Source: an uncultured Oscillospiraceae bacterium (GTDB taxonomy: Bacteria > Bacillota > Clostridia > Oscillospirales > Oscillospiraceae). From it: a DNA stretch of 64,000 nt. The stretch is taken from NCBI GenBank assembly GCA_949841355.1, contig CATKZP010000005.1, positions 111,790 through 175,789 on the forward strand. Reading direction: 5' to 3'. The notes under the pieces were generated by a model, which saw nothing but the letters and a program-made list of their open reading frames with translations, was not told where the DNA came from and did not search any database. A program made the translations under genes and the position numbers. Positions 62,901 through 64,000 of the stretch are shown piece after piece; position 1 is the stretch's first letter; every line of letters begins with the position of its first letter.

Positions 62901-63048
62901 TGGTACGGATATTGATAAACTGATGCCTCCCGTTTCCCGTTTTGGTGGAGGAAATCGGTCAAAAAAGAAACAGGGCATTATTGAGAAATTCAAAGTGTTT
63001 TTTGAGAAATACTTTGGGCTTGGCATTGCGGATTTTATAGATAGCTGA
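59992..63048 (+). CDS. hsdR: Type I restriction endonuclease subunit HsdR
   Basis: Motor-nuclease subunit that translocates DNA and cuts far from the target. The 1018-residue protein has the PD-(D/E)xK nuclease near residue 155-170 (YDVTILVNG...VELKRRG), the SF2 helicase with Walker A GSGKT (about residue 329) and DECH (about 427), GFTGTPIF, and the C-terminal helicase and helical regions. Sequence layout closely matches EcoR124 HsdR. ATG 59992 with AGGTGA. Intact; nothing suggests inactivation. Confidence 0.97.
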   Translation: MSTYNIVAASNESTVVAEYIPEAARSAAYQSEAELEREFIRLLTSQGYEYLEVHDETALTANLRAQLELLNGYQFTDCEWERFFNEIIANANDGIVEKTRRIQADHIQNLRRDDGSTKNITLIDKKNIHNNRLQVINQYEMGTADGARRDNRYDVTILVNGLPLIHVELKRRGVAIREAFNQIKRYQRDSFWAGSGLFEYVQIFVISNGTHTKYYSNTTRSSHVKEMNEAGRRKSKKTSNSFEFTSFWADGNNKVIADLIDFTKTFLAKHTILNVLVRYCVFTSEDMLMVMRPYQIAATERILSRIEVSANYKKMGTIDAGGYIWHTTGSGKTLTSFKTAQLASQLPYVDKVLFVVDRKDLDYQTMKEYDRFEKGAANSNKSTAVLQRQLEDAKARIIITTIQKLDNFITKNKGHAVYGKHCVIIFDECHRSQFGDMHAKIVKAFRQYHLFGFTGTPIFAKNAAKGKHLELLTTSQTFGDQLHTYTIVDAINDGNVLPFRIDYVDTVKKKDDIKDKDVRAIDIERAMGASERIQEIVKYILEHFDQKTRRNSYYSLKGQRVAGFNSIFSVSSIPMAMKYYTEFKRQLAQQNRQFTVATIFSYAANEDDPDDVLGEEGFDTDALDQTSRDFLDSAIRDYNAAFNTNFDTSTDKFQNYYKDLSMRVKNREVDLLIVVNMFLTGFDATTLNTLWVDKNLKMHGLIQAYSRTNRILNSVKTYGNIVCFRDLQQATDDAIALFGDKNANGIVLLRSFADYYNGYEDDNGRHHPGYVDLIEKLESEFSLDKELIGEQAEKDFIRLFGSILSLRNILSSFDQFEEMQTLAARDLQDYQSRYIDLYDKYRRKDAGDKENINDDIVFEIELIKQVEVNIDYILMLVEKYHDGNCEDKEILATIRKAVDASIQLRSKKELIEQFISRVNVESSVQSDWRRYVSEQEEADLTAIISGENLKPIETRKFMENAFRDGAIKTTGTDIDKLMPPVSRFGGGNRSKKKQGIIEKFKVFFEKYFGLGIADFIDS

Positions 63049-63077
63049 CTATATGTACATCAGAATGGAGCAGATAT

Positions 63078-63815
63078 ATGCAGACAACGTATAGAACTCA
63101 TTTAGATGCACTCCACCAGTGGATCAGCGAAATAAACTCTTATCTTAGGCAAAACATAAACTTTATTATAACGCCAAACATCGAAGCTAATGTTTTAAAC
63201 GGAATACAGTGCATTGCAAACTGTATTAATTTTGATTACCCATTTTATTCCGCACAGCTCTACAGTATATCCTCTCAACTGTTTATTAGAAACCAACCAC
63301 CCAGGTTCCAACCTAATCCGATGTTGAATGTAATGATATTTTCAGAACTCTCCGTAATTGAAAGGCACCTTTACAGTGAACCAATCAACATTCAATTTTT
63401 CTCAAGGATACATCCTCGTATTCAACGAATATCAGGTCCATTGTATGCTGATGGTCACTTTCCCTCAGCGGCTGAAAAAGCAATGAAAGAAGTAGAGAGC
63501 CGTCTGCGAGAATTATTCTTAGAGCTAAAACCGGGAGCCTCTCCGCCTCCAAATGCAGCAGGCCTGATTGGTGCTCTTTTAAGTGAAAAAGGAGTATATA
63601 CTTTCGCAAACGACACAACAGCGAGTGACCGCAATTACCGTCGCGGGATTCAATCTTTATTTGAAGGAGCTTTTGCCGCATATCGAAATCCAGCATCCCA
63701 TGATAATTTGTATATTTCTCAGAGAGAAGCCTTGGAGCAGATTTTTTTGGCAAGCCAAATGATGTATGTGTTGGAATCAGGGGCGCCAACTACAGCAAAC
63801 AGGCAGCAATCATGA
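63078..63815 (+). CDS. TIGR02391/HEPN-like protein
   Basis: A 245-residue protein whose C-terminal part is TIGR02391-like (LYADGHFPSAAEKAMKEVESRLREL ... RNYRRGIQSLFEGAFAAYRNPASHDN). RNPASH (R203 to H208) fits the Rx4H motif of HEPN ribonucleases, common in toxins and antiphage systems. The N-terminal 130 residues are of unknown type. ATG 63078 has GGAG upstream; it lies 29 bases after hsdR, so it may be part of the defence operon. RNase activity is inferred. Confidence 0.75.
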   Translation: MQTTYRTHLDALHQWISEINSYLRQNINFIITPNIEANVLNGIQCIANCINFDYPFYSAQLYSISSQLFIRNQPPRFQPNPMLNVMIFSELSVIERHLYSEPINIQFFSRIHPRIQRISGPLYADGHFPSAAEKAMKEVESRLRELFLELKPGASPPPNAAGLIGALLSEKGVYTFANDTTASDRNYRRGIQSLFEGAFAAYRNPASHDNLYISQREALEQIFLASQMMYVLESGAPTTANRQQS

Positions 63816-63832
63816 TGATTGCTGCCTGTTTG
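63796..63832. terminator. Terminator of the hsd-HEPN operon
   Basis: A perfect 18-base stem CAAACAGGCAGCAATCAT with its partner around one central base, overlapping the stop codon of the HEPN-like gene; followed by TTCTGC. Confidence 0.8.
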
Positions 63833-63867
63833 TTCTGCTCTGAACGGTAGTTTTGTTGTTGTCCTTG

Positions 63868-64000
63868 TGCGGGGGATAAGGTACAATAAATTGCGCAAAT
63901 AAAAAGGACAAGGTTTGCAGTCTCAAGTAGAATGGAGTTGAGGAACCACATTCAGAAAGGAGACAGCAAACCATGTCGGAAAAGATTGTACAGCTAAATG
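63868..64000 (+). mobile_element. IS256-family insertion sequence, left end (partial)
   Basis: GGATAAGGTACAATAAATTG (from 63874) resembles the terminal inverted repeat of IS256-type elements, followed by a leader of about 80 bases and the transposase start. The element continues past the window. Confidence 0.6.
63973..64000 (+). CDS. IS256 family transposase, N-terminal fragment
   Basis: Only nine codons are present (MSEKIVQLN), after GAAAGGAG. This start matches the N-terminus of IS256/mutator-type transposases, which carry a DDE catalytic domain further on. The gene is cut by the window end. Confidence 0.65.

Larger units (their letters stand above)
49519..64000. mobile_element. Integrative/mobilisable element, left part, with restriction-modification cargo
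   Basis: From the serine recombinase to the window end the genes are mobile-element functions (recombinase, MobC-like proteins, a ParB-like protein, an oriT-like region) and defence cargo (type I restriction-modification, a HEPN-like protein, an IS256-type end). The stretch has palindromes and AT-rich parts absent from the core. The left edge is somewhere in 49443-49519; the right edge is beyond the window, and more than one acquisition may be stacked here. No relaxase is present, so it may be degenerate or depend on helpers. Confidence 0.6.

Overview
The window reads as a 49 kb stretch of core chromosome from a GC-rich anaerobic Firmicute, most like the gut Oscillospiraceae (the Flavonifractor/Lawsonibacter kind), followed by about 14.5 kb of acquired DNA. 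The taxonomic guess rests on high GC coding DNA with strong AGGAGG-type ribosome sites, T-box and FMN riboswitches, a four-gene sodium-pumping decarboxylase, NifS/NifU-type Fe-S genes and a 2-hydroxyacyl-CoA dehydratase activase. It is an inference from gene content; no rRNA or tRNA gene was seen.

Layout. 1-4740: ftsZ, a SplB-like radical SAM gene, gluQ and guaB, all on plus. 4750-10400: a minus-strand ilvB-ilvN-ilvC-ilvD operon behind a T-box leader. 10480-17500: DUF1540 protein, membrane protein, two-subunit serine dehydratase, pyruvate kinase and a CNNM/CBS transporter. 17500-20100: glf, a glycosyltransferase and thioredoxin. 20350-21540: a DivIVA-like gene coupled to a lone fumarase-type beta subunit. 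21620-26860: pckA and a split oxaloacetate decarboxylase (alpha, gamma, biotin carrier, beta), which together link PEP, oxaloacetate and pyruvate to sodium export. 27200-33230: ferredoxin, a Clp ATPase without an N-domain, nifS/iscU, a sirtuin and a CPBP protease. 33350-36470: a DUF2975/HTH pair, three small exported proteins and uridine phosphorylase. 36440-43240: acetyltransferases, a DIP1984 protein and a dehydratase activase split in two. 43390-49440: asnB, a membrane glycosyltransferase, exonuclease III, a SLOG protein, and ribU under an FMN riboswitch.

From about 49.5 kb the character changes. A large serine recombinase sits just after ribU, followed by two MobC-like genes without a relaxase, a dense cluster of short palindromes with a possible oriT, a ParB-like gene with a structured leader, and a 119-nt compound hairpin. 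A type I restriction-modification operon of the EcoR124 (type IC) kind follows: hsdM, an AlbA_2 gene, hsdS, a half hsdS, an unrecognised gene and hsdR, then a TIGR02391/HEPN-like gene and the start of an IS256-family element. Parts of this segment are visibly more AT-rich than the core.

The most striking object is hsdS. It carries three perfect 12-bp TAEL-coding repeats, a G10 tract at the border of the second target-recognition domain, and an (AG)6 tract just before its stop codon. Gain of one AG unit would fuse it in frame to the downstream half subunit. Together these look like a multi-way switch of DNA-methylation specificity. Other points of interest are the palindrome family, the structured RNA and hairpin before parB, the unknown gene inside the hsd operon, the duplicated end of ilvC, and the orphan fumarase beta subunit.
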